DNA of 64,000 nucleotides, taken from positions 42,819 through 106,818 of the forward strand of contig CAKSHB010000001.1 of the NCBI GenBank assembly GCA_934456295.1, given 5' to 3'. Positions 43,508-50,968 of the stretch are shown one piece after another. The DNA comes from an uncultured Clostridia bacterium. Lineage in GTDB: Bacteria > Bacillota > Clostridia > UBA1381 > UMGS1253. Below the pieces are notes generated by a model. That model had not been told where the DNA came from. It searched no databases and saw nothing but the letters and a program-made list of their open reading frames with translations. Position 1 is the first letter of the stretch. The number at the start of each line of letters is the position of its first letter. The position numbers and the translations under genes were made by a program.

Positions 43508-44637
43508 TTTATCTTGATTATGCAGCAACATCATTCAAAAAACCGGAAAGCGTATATAAAACGCTCGGCACGCTGACGCGAAAACTCAGTGCAAATGCCG
43601 GACACGGCGCAAGCACACTTGCTATGGCGGCATCGGCGCATGTTTATGACGCCGCGGAACAGGCGGCGCTGCTGTTCGGCATATCTTCGCCCGAAAACAT
43701 TGCGTTTACAAACAATACTACGCTTGCGCTGAATATGGCAATCAAAGGAGCTGCCGGAGCGGGCGGACATATTATTATGACCTCTATGGAGCATAACTCC
43801 GTCGCAAGGCCTGTGTATGCGTGCGGCGCAGACTATACAATCGTGAGGGCGGACAGTACAGGCATTGTAAATCCGCAGAATATAGAAAAAGCCATACGCG
43901 CAAACACATCGCTCGTTGTTGTAAACCATGCCTCAAACGTATGCGGAAGCATACAGGATATAGACACAATCGGGCAAATATGCAAAGAGCGCAGGGTTTT
44001 GTTTTTAGTAGACTCGGCGCAGAGTGCGGGGGTGCTTGATATCGATGTGGAAAGGCAAAATATCGATATGCTTGCTTTTGCCGGACACAAATCGCTTATG
44101 GGACCTCTCGGTACGGGAGGACTGTATGTGAGAGACGGACTGAGGCTTTCCACCATACTTGAGGGAGGCAGCGGCAGCAATTCGGAGAGCGCATATCAGA
44201 GCGAGTTTATGCCGGACAGACTTGTGAGCGGCACAATGAATATGCCGGCAATAGCTGCGCTGGGAGAAGGAATAAAGTTTGTGCGCAAAATCGGCACAGA
44301 GGAAATACTCGGGCATGAGCGGCTTTTGAGCAGACGTTTCCGTGACGGACTCAGGAACATAGACGGCGTAACGGTGTATGGTGCGGAAAGCGAAAAAAGC
44401 GTCGGAGTTGTAAGTATGAATGTTGAAGGGAAGAGCTGTGTTGAAACGGCACGGCTTCTGGACAGCGAGTATAAAATTGCCGTCCGCGGAGGACTGCATT
44501 GCGCGCCTCTGGCACATGGCACAATCGGCACGCTTGAGTCGGGGGGCACGGTGCGGTTTTCATTCGGATATTATACAACACGCGCGCATGTTGACAGTGC
44601 GCTGCGTGCCGTAAGTGAAATTGCGCGCGGAAAGTGA
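43504..44637 (+). CDS. Cysteine desulfurase-like class V aminotransferase
   Basis: 377 residues. PLP enzyme with YLDYAATSFKKPE start, NHASNVCGSIQDI, PLP lysine in FAGHKSLMGP (about 197) and the active-site loop RGGLHCAPLAHGT with Cys near 332. It would release sulfur from Cys (or selenium from Sec) as a persulfide. Group II (SufS/CsdB-like) and of the type annotated 'aminotransferase class V, DUF3343-associated'. No iscU/sufU or selD is within the window, so the acceptor may be the DUF3343 protein itself. Confidence 0.9.
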   Translation: MIYLDYAATSFKKPESVYKTLGTLTRKLSANAGHGASTLAMAASAHVYDAAEQAALLFGISSPENIAFTNNTTLALNMAIKGAAGAGGHIIMTSMEHNSVARPVYACGADYTIVRADSTGIVNPQNIEKAIRANTSLVVVNHASNVCGSIQDIDTIGQICKERRVLFLVDSAQSAGVLDIDVERQNIDMLAFAGHKSLMGPLGTGGLYVRDGLRLSTILEGGSGSNSESAYQSEFMPDRLVSGTMNMPAIAALGEGIKFVRKIGTEEILGHERLLSRRFRDGLRNIDGVTVYGAESEKSVGVVSMNVEGKSCVETARLLDSEYKIAVRGGLHCAPLAHGTIGTLESGGTVRFSFGYYTTRAHVDSALRAVSEIARGK

Positions 44638-44805
44638 TTATTTAAAGTGATTATTTATTGTGCATGGAATGCATAAAAAGCATATTAAACGTATAAAAAA
44701 AGACAACTCTGCCAAAAATATAAACGGAGATATCCGATAAACGGTATAAACTCTTGTTGATACGCGGCAAAAAACGGTTTGCCGTATGAAAGGCGGAGAT
44801 AATTA
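44638..44805. other. Intergenic region with hairpin before the BofC-like gene
   Basis: AT-rich. CGGCAAA and TTTGCCG form a 7-bp hairpin (about 44767-44786) just before GGCGGAG. No convincing promoter. Confidence 0.35.
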
Positions 44806-45270
44806 ATGAAAATATGGAATTGGTGCATATCGGGAGCAATTGTACTTGCGGTAGGTTTCGGAGCAGGATATTACAGCGCACGGACCTTTGAGGGAAATGC
44901 GGCGGTAAAAAGCGAAACAAAGGCGGAGGAAATAAAGGGTGAGAGCAGCACGGCGGCTCTTCCTTCTGCAAGCCCTTCTGCCGCAGAAGGCGGCGATGAG
45001 GACACAAAGGTAAATGCGGCGGGAGAGGTATATGATACGCCGCCCGATGAAAACGGAGATAACGCGGGAAAACAGTATTACATGCTTAAAGAGTATCAGG
45101 GCAAAATCGCCATATATAAAGTGTATGCTTCGGGGCAGACAACGCTGATGAGCATAGTTGATGTAGGCGTCGAATCGCTGCCCGAAAGCGACCGCAAATC
45201 GCTAAGAAGGGGAATAGGTGCTGCGAGCGAAGAGGAAATGCTTCAGCTTATTGAAGATTATACGAGCTGA
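44806..45270 (+). CDS. Membrane-anchored BofC-C-terminal-like protein
   Basis: 154 residues: one N-terminal transmembrane anchor (about 7-26), an Ala/Ser/Glu/Pro-rich linker (30-88), and a C-terminal domain (about 92-154) YYMLKEYQGKIAIYKVYA ... LPESDRKSLRRGI ... LQLIEDYTS that matches the BofC C-terminal pattern. BofC in Bacillus restrains SpoIVB signalling during sporulation; similar domains occur in other Clostridial proteins. Family link is by motif, function by inference. GGCGGAG precedes ATG. Followed by the terminator at 45295-45339. Confidence 0.72.
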   Translation: MKIWNWCISGAIVLAVGFGAGYYSARTFEGNAAVKSETKAEEIKGESSTAALPSASPSAAEGGDEDTKVNAAGEVYDTPPDENGDNAGKQYYMLKEYQGKIAIYKVYASGQTTLMSIVDVGVESLPESDRKSLRRGIGAASEEEMLQLIEDYTS

Positions 45271-45294
45271 CAGGGGGCATGAGCAGGTCATTGT

Positions 45295-45339
45295 GCAAAC
45301 AAAAAAGACGGTGTATTTTAACACTGTTTTTTTGTTTGC
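45295..45339. terminator. Bidirectional terminator
   Basis: GCAAACAAAAAA and GTGT pair with ACAC and TTTTTTTGTTTGC between converging genes. Confidence 0.85.
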
Positions 45340-45347
45340 GGCAAGAC

Positions 45348-45620
45348 TTAAATATCAGCGGTCTGAATTGAGTTTTTATCGGTGTTTACAGCGTAACTTT
45401 TACCGTGGTCAAACATTCTTTTTCCGTCGCCGATTATGTAGCTGACATTTACGTCAAAATATTTTGCAAGACGAACAAGATTTTGTGTGCTCGGAATTAC
45501 TTTGTCATGCTCGTAACTTGATATTGTACTTTTGCTGACATTAATTACATGTCCAATTTCGGCTTGCGTCTTTTGCTTCATTGAACGTAAAAATTTAAGC
45601 CTCTCTCCCAATGTAGACAT
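45348..45620 (-). CDS. XRE-family transcriptional regulator
   Basis: 90 residues. Helix-turn-helix GERLKFLRSMKQKTQAEIGHVI then SKSTISSYEHDKVIPSTQNLVRLAKYFDVNVSYI is classic SinR/phage repressor style (residues listed in parts). The C-terminal 25 residues are unstructured. Gene starts with an ATG after GGTGGATC. Two XRE genes in a row on the minus strand suggest a small regulatory patch, perhaps from a former mobile element; no such element genes remain. Confidence 0.88.
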   Translation of the reverse strand: MSTLGERLKFLRSMKQKTQAEIGHVINVSKSTISSYEHDKVIPSTQNLVRLAKYFDVNVSYIIGDGKRMFDHGKSYAVNTDKNSIQTADI

Positions 45621-45692
45621 AGATCCACCACTCCGTTGTCGAAATATTAATTAAATATATAACTATCAGGTCAAGTTGCGGTAATCACAGGC

Positions 45693-45941
45693 TTATGCCC
45701 GGAAATTTTTAAGCATGTCGTTTGGCTCAACGTTGAGTATGCGGCAGAAGCATGCAAACTCGTAGTCGGTAACCATACGCATGTTGTTTTCGATTTTGCT
45801 TATCATCTGCTGGTCAATATTTATATTCATCGTTTGCATTTTAGCAGATAATTGCCCCTGCGTCAAGCCATTTTTTATTCTGATTTCTCTGAGTGACTTA
45901 TGAATGAGGTTTTTATTTTCGCCATAAATTATCTTTTTCAT
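45693..45941 (-). CDS. XRE-family transcriptional regulator
   Basis: 82 residues. SLREIRIKNGLTQGQLSAKM and QQMISKIENNMRMVTDYEFACFCRIL form the helix-turn-helix; the same layout as the regulator at 20879. It belongs to the Clostridial group with a long turn (MQTMNINIDQ) between helices 2 and 3. Upstream 45942-46083 holds several GTAA/TTAC and ACGT boxes that may be operators. Divergent from the WG-repeat gene. Confidence 0.85.
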   Translation of the reverse strand: MKKIIYGENKNLIHKSLREIRIKNGLTQGQLSAKMQTMNINIDQQMISKIENNMRMVTDYEFACFCRILNVEPNDMLKNFRA

Positions 45942-46083
45942 AAAATATCACAACTCCAAATACACCAAAGTAACGTAATTTACTCTACTTTAACATAAAT
46001 TTTACCAATTGGTACGTCATATAGACGTAAAAAGGCTTTTTTGGGGGCTGTAAGACATGAAAAAGTACAAGAAGGGCTATGGC

Positions 46084-46112
46084 TTGACAGTAAAAATCTC
46101 TCTTGTTATAAT
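46084..46112 (+). promoter_or_regulatory. Consensus promoter of the WG-repeat gene
   Basis: TTGACA (46084-46089), 17-base spacer, TATAAT (46107-46112). Confidence 0.85.
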
Positions 46113-46138
46113 ATATTCATAACGAAGGACGTGAAAAT

Positions 46139-47161
46139 ATGAAAAAGGTAATATTTGCAGCGCTGACAATGGCAGCGCTGATATTTGCCGTAAACAGTGC
46201 GTATGCATATTCCGGCGATGAACTTTTGGCTGTGTGCGACCCGAACAGTCAAAAGTACGGATATGCGGAAAAAAACGGAAAAATAAAAATACCGTATATG
46301 TATAATATTGCAAATGACTTCTCGTGCGGTGCGGCATTGGTGGGCCGTAGCGGAAAGCTTTATTATATAGATGCATATAACCGCGTAATGTTTAATTCGG
46401 ATACGGGTGAGTACAGATTTTATTATAATTTCAGCGAAGATTTGTGCGTGGCATCAAAGAACGGCAAATTCGGCTATTTAAATAAAGACGGCAGTGTTGC
46501 AATCGATTTTATATATGATGATGCCTACAGTTTTTGCGAGGGGCTTGCATGTGTATCAAGGGACGGCAGAGCCGGTTATATAGACAGAGAAGGAAAAACG
46601 GCAGTTGATTTCATATATGATGACGGCGAAAGCTTTAAAGAAGGGCTTGCGCGCGTAAACAAAAACGGACGCTACGGCTTTATCGATAAAAGCGGCAGAC
46701 GGTGTGTGCCGGCTATATATGAAACGGCTGCGGAATTTTGCGAAGGTGTTTCGTGCGTAAAGCTCGGCGGCATGTATACATATGTCGGCAAAAACGGCTA
46801 CATATATTTTCCGCCGGTATTTGAAGAGGCGAAAAGCTTTAAAAACGGATCTGCCCTTGTGAAAATAAACGGGAAATACGGTAGGATACGTCTTGACGGG
46901 ACATATAAGGCGCTGCCGAAATTTGACAGCTACCGTGAGTTTCACGGAAAATATGCGGTGGCGGGAAAGTATGACGAAAACGGAAATTTGCTTTTCGGTA
47001 TAACGGACGAATATGCAAACCGCGTAACGCCGATGATATATGAAAAAATAATATATAACGACGGCGTATATGCGATGTATCGGAACGGTAAAACAGTATT
47101 TGTTGATGATGAGTTGAATGAGATTGTGCCGGACGATACGGAAATGCTGCAAATAAATTAA
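46139..47161 (+). CDS. Secreted WG-repeat protein
   Basis: 340 residues: signal peptide (about 1-22, ending AYA) and about seven WG-type repeats, each with a G-F/Y-I/L-D/N-K-x-G core, for example KFGYLNKDGSVAIDFIYDD, AGYIDREGKTAVDFIYDD and RYGFIDKSGRRCVPAIYE, spaced about 45 residues. WG repeats form beta-rich, propeller-like surfaces of unknown ligand; they are common in gut Clostridia and Bacteroidetes. Likely exported. Strong promoter; GAAGGACG before the ATG. Confidence 0.88.
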   Translation: MKKVIFAALTMAALIFAVNSAYAYSGDELLAVCDPNSQKYGYAEKNGKIKIPYMYNIANDFSCGAALVGRSGKLYYIDAYNRVMFNSDTGEYRFYYNFSEDLCVASKNGKFGYLNKDGSVAIDFIYDDAYSFCEGLACVSRDGRAGYIDREGKTAVDFIYDDGESFKEGLARVNKNGRYGFIDKSGRRCVPAIYETAAEFCEGVSCVKLGGMYTYVGKNGYIYFPPVFEEAKSFKNGSALVKINGKYGRIRLDGTYKALPKFDSYREFHGKYAVAGKYDENGNLLFGITDEYANRVTPMIYEKIIYNDGVYAMYRNGKTVFVDDELNEIVPDDTEMLQIN

Positions 47162-47169
47162 AAAAACAG

Positions 47170-47198
47170 TTGACACGGCGGAAACTGTGTGCTATAAT
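47170..47198 (+). promoter_or_regulatory. Consensus promoter of the infC operon
   Basis: TTGACA (47170-47175), 17-base spacer, TATAAT (47193-47198); -35 lies 9 bases after the upstream stop codon. Confidence 0.85.
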
Positions 47199-47345
47199 AA
47201 TCAAGAAAACAAAGCAGAGTATGTTTACTCTCACCGTACGGCAAAGCCTATCCGGTTAAATATGTTCACTGTTGTGCCCGTGTATGGGCGTTATGTGCGT
47301 GTATTTGCGGATAAACTTTGTTTATCCGCTTTTTATTTTGCGGAT
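47199..47345 (+). promoter_or_regulatory. Leader with attenuator of the infC-rpmI-rplT operon (L20 leader type)
   Basis: About 190 nt untranslated. Ends in GCGGATAAAC/GTTTATCCGC hairpin (about 47308-47328) followed by TTTTTATTTT: a terminator before infC. In Firmicutes L20 binds this leader and promotes termination; position and terminator fit, sequence motif not verified. Confidence 0.7.
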
Positions 47346-47390
47346 ATGGGTGTGCGGCATAAATTTTTAAGCAATATAAAATTTAAATGG

Positions 47391-47915
47391 ATGGTGGTTT
47401 ATATCAGTAACAAAGAGCGGCAAATCAATGAACAAATCCGTGACAAAGAGGTCAGACTTATCGGTGATGACGGAACACAGTTCGGCGTTGTGAGCAATGA
47501 TAAGGCACAGCAGATGGCTGCCGAGGCAAACCTCGACCTTGTAAAGATTGCACCTACGGCAAATCCGCCGGTGTGCAGGATTATGGATTACGGAAAGTAT
47601 AAATTTGAGGTTGCAAAGCGTGAGAAGGAAAACCGTAAGAACCAGAAGGTTATGGAGGTTAAAGAGGTGCGCCTTTCTCCGTCTATTGATACGCATGATT
47701 TTGAAACGAAGCTTAACTCCGCAATAAAATTTTTGAAGAGCGGAAGCAAGGTTAAGGTTACGGTGCGTTTCCGCGGCCGCGAAATTCATCATTCATCAAT
47801 CGGCGCAGAGCTTTTGAATAAGTTTGCCGAGGCTGCGGCAGAATACGGCAGCGTTGATAAAAATGCAAAGCTTGAAGGCAGAAACATGGCAATGTACATG
47901 GCGCCGAAGGCGTAA
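47391..47915 (+). CDS. infC: Translation initiation factor IF-3
   Basis: About 174 residues. N-terminal domain INEQIRDKEVRLIGDDG and LDLVKIAPTANPPVCRIMDYGKYK, then C-terminal domain KEVRLSPSIDTHDFETK and KVTVRFRGREI. IF-3 keeps the 30S subunit free and checks initiator pairing. The start is uncertain: ATG 47391 has no ribosome site, whereas an ATC at 47403 is preceded by GGATGGTGG at good spacing. Rare AUU/AUC starts are typical of infC, where they allow autoregulation. Heads rpmI-rplT. Confidence 0.93.
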   Translation: MVVYISNKERQINEQIRDKEVRLIGDDGTQFGVVSNDKAQQMAAEANLDLVKIAPTANPPVCRIMDYGKYKFEVAKREKENRKNQKVMEVKEVRLSPSIDTHDFETKLNSAIKFLKSGSKVKVTVRFRGREIHHSSIGAELLNKFAEAAAEYGSVDKNAKLEGRNMAMYMAPKA

Positions 47916-47995
47916 AAGAGATAGTTACACATGTCCCGCAGGACGGGGGATGATACTATTATAAAATCAATAAAATTGGAAGGAGTGTATTGTTC

Positions 47996-48193
47996 ATGCC
48001 TAAAATAAAGACACACAGGGGCGCGGCAAAAAGATTTTCTTTGACAAAATCCGGTAAGGTTAAAAGAGGAAGCGCATACAGAAGCCACATTTTGACCAAG
48101 AAGTCCACGAAGAGAAAAAGAGGTCTTCGTATGCCTGCATATGCAAGCCCGGCTAACGAAGCAAACATCAAAAAGTTGATTCCATACAAATAA
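47996..48193 (+). CDS. rpmI: 50S ribosomal protein L35
   Basis: 65 residues, very basic: MPKIKTHRGAAKRFSLTKSG start and RGLRMPAYASPANEANIKKLIPYK end are L35. AAGGAGTG precedes ATG 47996. Middle gene of the conserved infC-rpmI-rplT operon; codon use favours highly expressed type in places. Confidence 0.97.
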   Translation: MPKIKTHRGAAKRFSLTKSGKVKRGSAYRSHILTKKSTKRKRGLRMPAYASPANEANIKKLIPYK

Positions 48194-48223
48194 AAACAGA
48201 TTTTGAAAGAAGGGAAATAAGCA

Positions 48224-48577
48224 ATGGCAAGAATAAAAGGCGCTATGACCACAAGAAAAAGACATAAAAAGATTTTGAAGCTTGCAAAGGGTTACCGCGG
48301 AGCAAAGAGCAAGCTCTACAGAACGGCTAACGAAGCTGTTATGAAGTCGCTTGTATACGCATATATAGGCAGAAAGCAGAAGAAGAGAGAATTCCGCCGT
48401 ATGTGGATAGCAAGAATAAGCGCTGCGGCAAAGATGAACGGTATGAATTATTCGAGATTTATGAACGGTCTTAAGAAGGCAAATATCGACATAAACAGAA
48501 AGATGCTTTCTGAGATTGCAATTGCAGATCCGGCTGTATTCACAGAGCTGGTTGAGAAAGCAAAGGCTGCTCTCTAA
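48224..48577 (+). CDS. rplT: 50S ribosomal protein L20
   Basis: 117 residues: basic N-terminal extension ARIKGAMTTRKRHKKILKLA that reaches into 23S rRNA, then RKQKKREFRRMWIARI and NYSRFMNGLKKA of the globular domain. L20 is an early assembly protein and the likely feedback regulator of this operon through the leader. Followed by the terminator at 48591-48630. Confidence 0.97.
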   Translation: MARIKGAMTTRKRHKKILKLAKGYRGAKSKLYRTANEAVMKSLVYAYIGRKQKKREFRRMWIARISAAAKMNGMNYSRFMNGLKKANIDINRKMLSEIAIADPAVFTELVEKAKAAL

Positions 48578-48590
48578 TCAGGTAAAATTT

Positions 48591-48630
48591 CGGAGTTTTC
48601 GCTTTTTGCGAAAGCTCCGTTTTGATTTTT
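48591..48630 (+). terminator. Terminator of the infC-rpmI-rplT operon
   Basis: CGGAG-TTTTCGC and GCGAAAG-CTCCG stem, then TTTTGATTTTT. Confidence 0.85.
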
Positions 48631-48720
48631 AGAGGTTTAATTTCAGGAAATTGATTTTTAAAGCGGAAAATATTTTTTACGAAAAACTAATAATAAAAGC
48701 TATAGAAATGAGGGTCAATC

Positions 48721-48978
48721 ATGACTTATACATTTAAACCGAAAGGTGTTTGTTCGGTTCAGATAAATATAGATGTTGATGAGAAAACGTCAACGATTAA
48801 CAGTGTTGAATTTGTAGGCGGTTGCAGCGGCAACACGCAGGGCGTGGCAAAGCTTGCGGAGGGCAGAAAGCTTGATGAAGTTATAGATTCTTTGGCAGGG
48901 ATACGCTGCGGCTATAAGGAAACATCATGTCCCGACCAGCTCGCATGTGCATTGAAAAAAATAAAAGAGGGCGCATAA
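48721..48978 (+). CDS. TSCPD domain protein (TIGR03905 type)
   Basis: 85 residues. ends with the diagnostic TSCPDQLACAL motif and has GGCSGNTQGVAKLAEG before it. The TSCPD domain also occurs at the C-terminus of some adenosylcobalamin-dependent ribonucleotide reductases; stand-alone versions such as this are uncharacterised. Two conserved Cys (in GGCSG and SCPD) may bind metal. Monocistronic with a weak downstream hairpin at 48996-49027. Confidence 0.9.
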   Translation: MTYTFKPKGVCSVQINIDVDEKTSTINSVEFVGGCSGNTQGVAKLAEGRKLDEVIDSLAGIRCGYKETSCPDQLACALKKIKEGA

Positions 48979-48995
48979 TTCCCTTTTCATACGAT

Positions 48996-49027
48996 GAAAT
49001 ACCACCCGCTGTACGGGCGGATATTTA
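48996..49027. terminator. Terminator between TSCPD gene and apbE
   Basis: AAATA and CCCG pair with CGGG and TATTT around TGTA; T-rich tail on both sides is modest. Confidence 0.5.
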
Positions 49028-49037
49028 TTTGGTTTAA

Positions 49038-50135
49038 CTAATCTGCAAAAGAATATTGTGTATCCGTTATATTCACGCATCTCTTATCAAGAGTTGTGTG
49101 AATTTTTTTGTCTTTTCCGATAATTATTGCGTCATAACCGCGGTTTTTTGCAAGATTGAGCGCCTCTTTGACAGGCAGCATATATGCGGAGGTGGAAAGA
49201 GCGTCTGCCTCGGCAGAGCGTGCACCGATTATCGTCACGCTGTCGGCTTCGCCGTCATACGGATAGCCCGTGCGCGGGTCAAAAATATGGTGATACATAA
49301 TTCCGTCCTGTGTGAAATTGCGCTCATATGCTCCCGATGTCACAATGTTTTGCGCACTGTTGTTACATGTGACGGAAACGGCTGCACAATATGAGCCTGA
49401 CGGCGCAAACGGGGTTTGTATGCCAACGGTCCACGGCTTATTTGCAGAAAAGCCGAATTTATTGCTCATGAAATTTTCAAACTGCGTCGTATTTGAGCCG
49501 ATTACGCACACGTTGCCGCCAAGGTTTATCAGCGCTTTGCGGCAGCCGCTGTTAACCATGCTTTCTGCGGCAATATCGGCGGCATATCCTTTTGCTATGC
49601 CTCCCAAATCAATCTGCATATTGTCAAGCAGGAATGTCACTGTTTTGTTTTCCTTATCAAGCGCCATATTTTTATATCCGACATGTGTCAGCGCTTCGGC
49701 AATTTCGCAGTCAGACGGAACGCGCGGATTTTCGGAAATATTCCATAAATCCGTAACGGGCTTTATGGTAACATCGAATAAACCGCTCGTTGCTTCGCTG
49801 TATTCATATGCCGTTTGCAATATGTCAAACAGTGCGTCGCTCACATGTATGGGCGTATCTTTTGCAGCGCTGCTGTTGAGCCTGCTGACCTCGCTCTCAT
49901 CTATGTAGGCGCTGAAATGTTTTTCGACCTCGCTGACAGCCGCAGCAGCGTTCTCTGCCGCAGCGGCGGCATTTGTACCGTATGCGGTCACAGAAGTGTA
50001 TGTGTTCATGGCAAAGCTTGTTTTTGTGTGACTGATACCGTCCGATGCCATCCGGTACAAAAACATGCATATGCCTGCCAGCAGCGCCGATGCTATTATG
50101 TATTTTGTAAGACTTTTGAGCTTCATATGGGGCAC
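49038..50135 (-). CDS. apbE: FAD:protein FMN transferase (ApbE family)
   Basis: 365 residues. N-terminal membrane anchor (about 11-28), then the ApbE fold: LFDVTIKPVTDLWNI, DLGGIAKGYAAD, ALINLGGNVCVIGS and the metal/FAD motif HHIFDPRTGYP. ApbE enzymes attach FMN to Thr/Ser of extracellular or membrane flavoproteins such as Rnf/Nqr subunits; none lie in the window. Start is either GTG 50135 (4 bases from GGAGG) or ATG 50126 (13 bases). LLAGIC is not a good lipobox. Promoter at 50168-50196. Confidence 0.92.
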   Translation of the reverse strand: MPHMKLKSLTKYIIASALLAGICMFLYRMASDGISHTKTSFAMNTYTSVTAYGTNAAAAAENAAAAVSEVEKHFSAYIDESEVSRLNSSAAKDTPIHVSDALFDILQTAYEYSEATSGLFDVTIKPVTDLWNISENPRVPSDCEIAEALTHVGYKNMALDKENKTVTFLLDNMQIDLGGIAKGYAADIAAESMVNSGCRKALINLGGNVCVIGSNTTQFENFMSNKFGFSANKPWTVGIQTPFAPSGSYCAAVSVTCNNSAQNIVTSGAYERNFTQDGIMYHHIFDPRTGYPYDGEADSVTIIGARSAEADALSTSAYMLPVKEALNLAKNRGYDAIIIGKDKKIHTTLDKRCVNITDTQYSFAD

Positions 50136-50167
50136 AATACCTCCGATAATCAGATTATACAGTATTT

Positions 50168-50196
50168 ATTATACAGGAGATGGGCAAAAAAGTAAA
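50168..50196 (-). promoter_or_regulatory. Predicted promoter of apbE
   Basis: Minus strand TTTACT (50196-50191), 17-base spacer, TATAAT (50173-50168). Confidence 0.6.
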
Positions 50197-50230
50197 TATA
50201 CAGATTGTTTCCGTAGCTTTCTTTATATTA

Positions 50231-50272
50231 AAAAAGCGACGGTTTCCCAAATATGAAAACACATCGCTTTTT
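50231..50272 (-). terminator. Terminator of the uraA-upp operon
   Basis: Minus strand AAAAAGCGA ... TCGCTTTTT stem after the upp stop codon. Confidence 0.75.
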
Positions 50273-50294
50273 GTTTTTTTATTTAATTCGCTGC

Positions 50295-50924
50295 TCAGAT
50301 TGTGCCGAAAAGCCTGTCGCCGGCATCGCCCAGACCGGGCACTATGTAACCGTGCTCATTAAGCTTTTCATCAACAGTGCCGCAGAACACATCAACGTCC
50401 GGATGTGCGTCTGTAACTGCCTTCACACCCTCGGGCGATGCAATTATGCACATCAGCTTTATGCGTTTTGCGCCGCGCTTTTTGATGAAATCAATAGCCG
50501 CCGCACTGCTTCCGCCTGTTGCAAGCATCGGGTCAAGAACGAGCACCTGTCTTTGTGCCACATCGGGGGGGAGCTTGCAGTAATATTCCACAGGCTCAAG
50601 TGTTTCGTGGTCGCGGTATAAGCCTATGTGTCCAACTTTTGCGGCAGGAATCAGGCTCATAAGCGCATCAACCATTCCGAGACCTGCTCTGAGGATAGGA
50701 ACAAGTGCAACCTGCTTGCTGATAAATTTTCCTGTTGTCTTTGCGATAGGTGTTTCAACCTCGCGCTCTGTAAGCGCCAAATCGCGCGTTGCTTCATAGC
50801 CCATCAGAAGTGCAATTTCGTATGCCAGTTCGCGGAAATCTTTTACAGAAGTATCTTTGTCGCGGAGCATGGAAATTTTATGCACTATGAGAGGATGATC
50901 CATGATATGTACGTTACTCATCAT
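50295..50924 (-). CDS. upp: Uracil phosphoribosyltransferase
   Basis: 209 residues. VPILRAGLGMVDAL, LYRDHETLEPVEYY, PRPP-binding VLVLDPMLATGGSS and uracil-binding GYIVPGLGDAGDR near the C-terminus. Converts uracil and PRPP to UMP. Cotranscribed after uraA (44-base gap), so uptake and salvage are linked. Start ATG 50924 or the next codon. Confidence 0.96.
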   Translation of the reverse strand: MMSNVHIMDHPLIVHKISMLRDKDTSVKDFRELAYEIALLMGYEATRDLALTEREVETPIAKTTGKFISKQVALVPILRAGLGMVDALMSLIPAAKVGHIGLYRDHETLEPVEYYCKLPPDVAQRQVLVLDPMLATGGSSAAAIDFIKKRGAKRIKLMCIIASPEGVKAVTDAHPDVDVFCGTVDEKLNEHGYIVPGLGDAGDRLFGTI

Positions 50925-50968
50925 AATCCACTCTTTTCATATTATATTTTAGTTGCTTTTTGTACGTA

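Noticed and set aside
47187..47390. In-frame upstream extension of infC
   Set aside because: It would translate the -10 box and the attenuator hairpin of the leader.
49077..49092. ATCTCTTATC-like sequence as a fifth leader copy
   Set aside because: It is inside the apbE coding region and lacks the GGAATGGAGATT partner.
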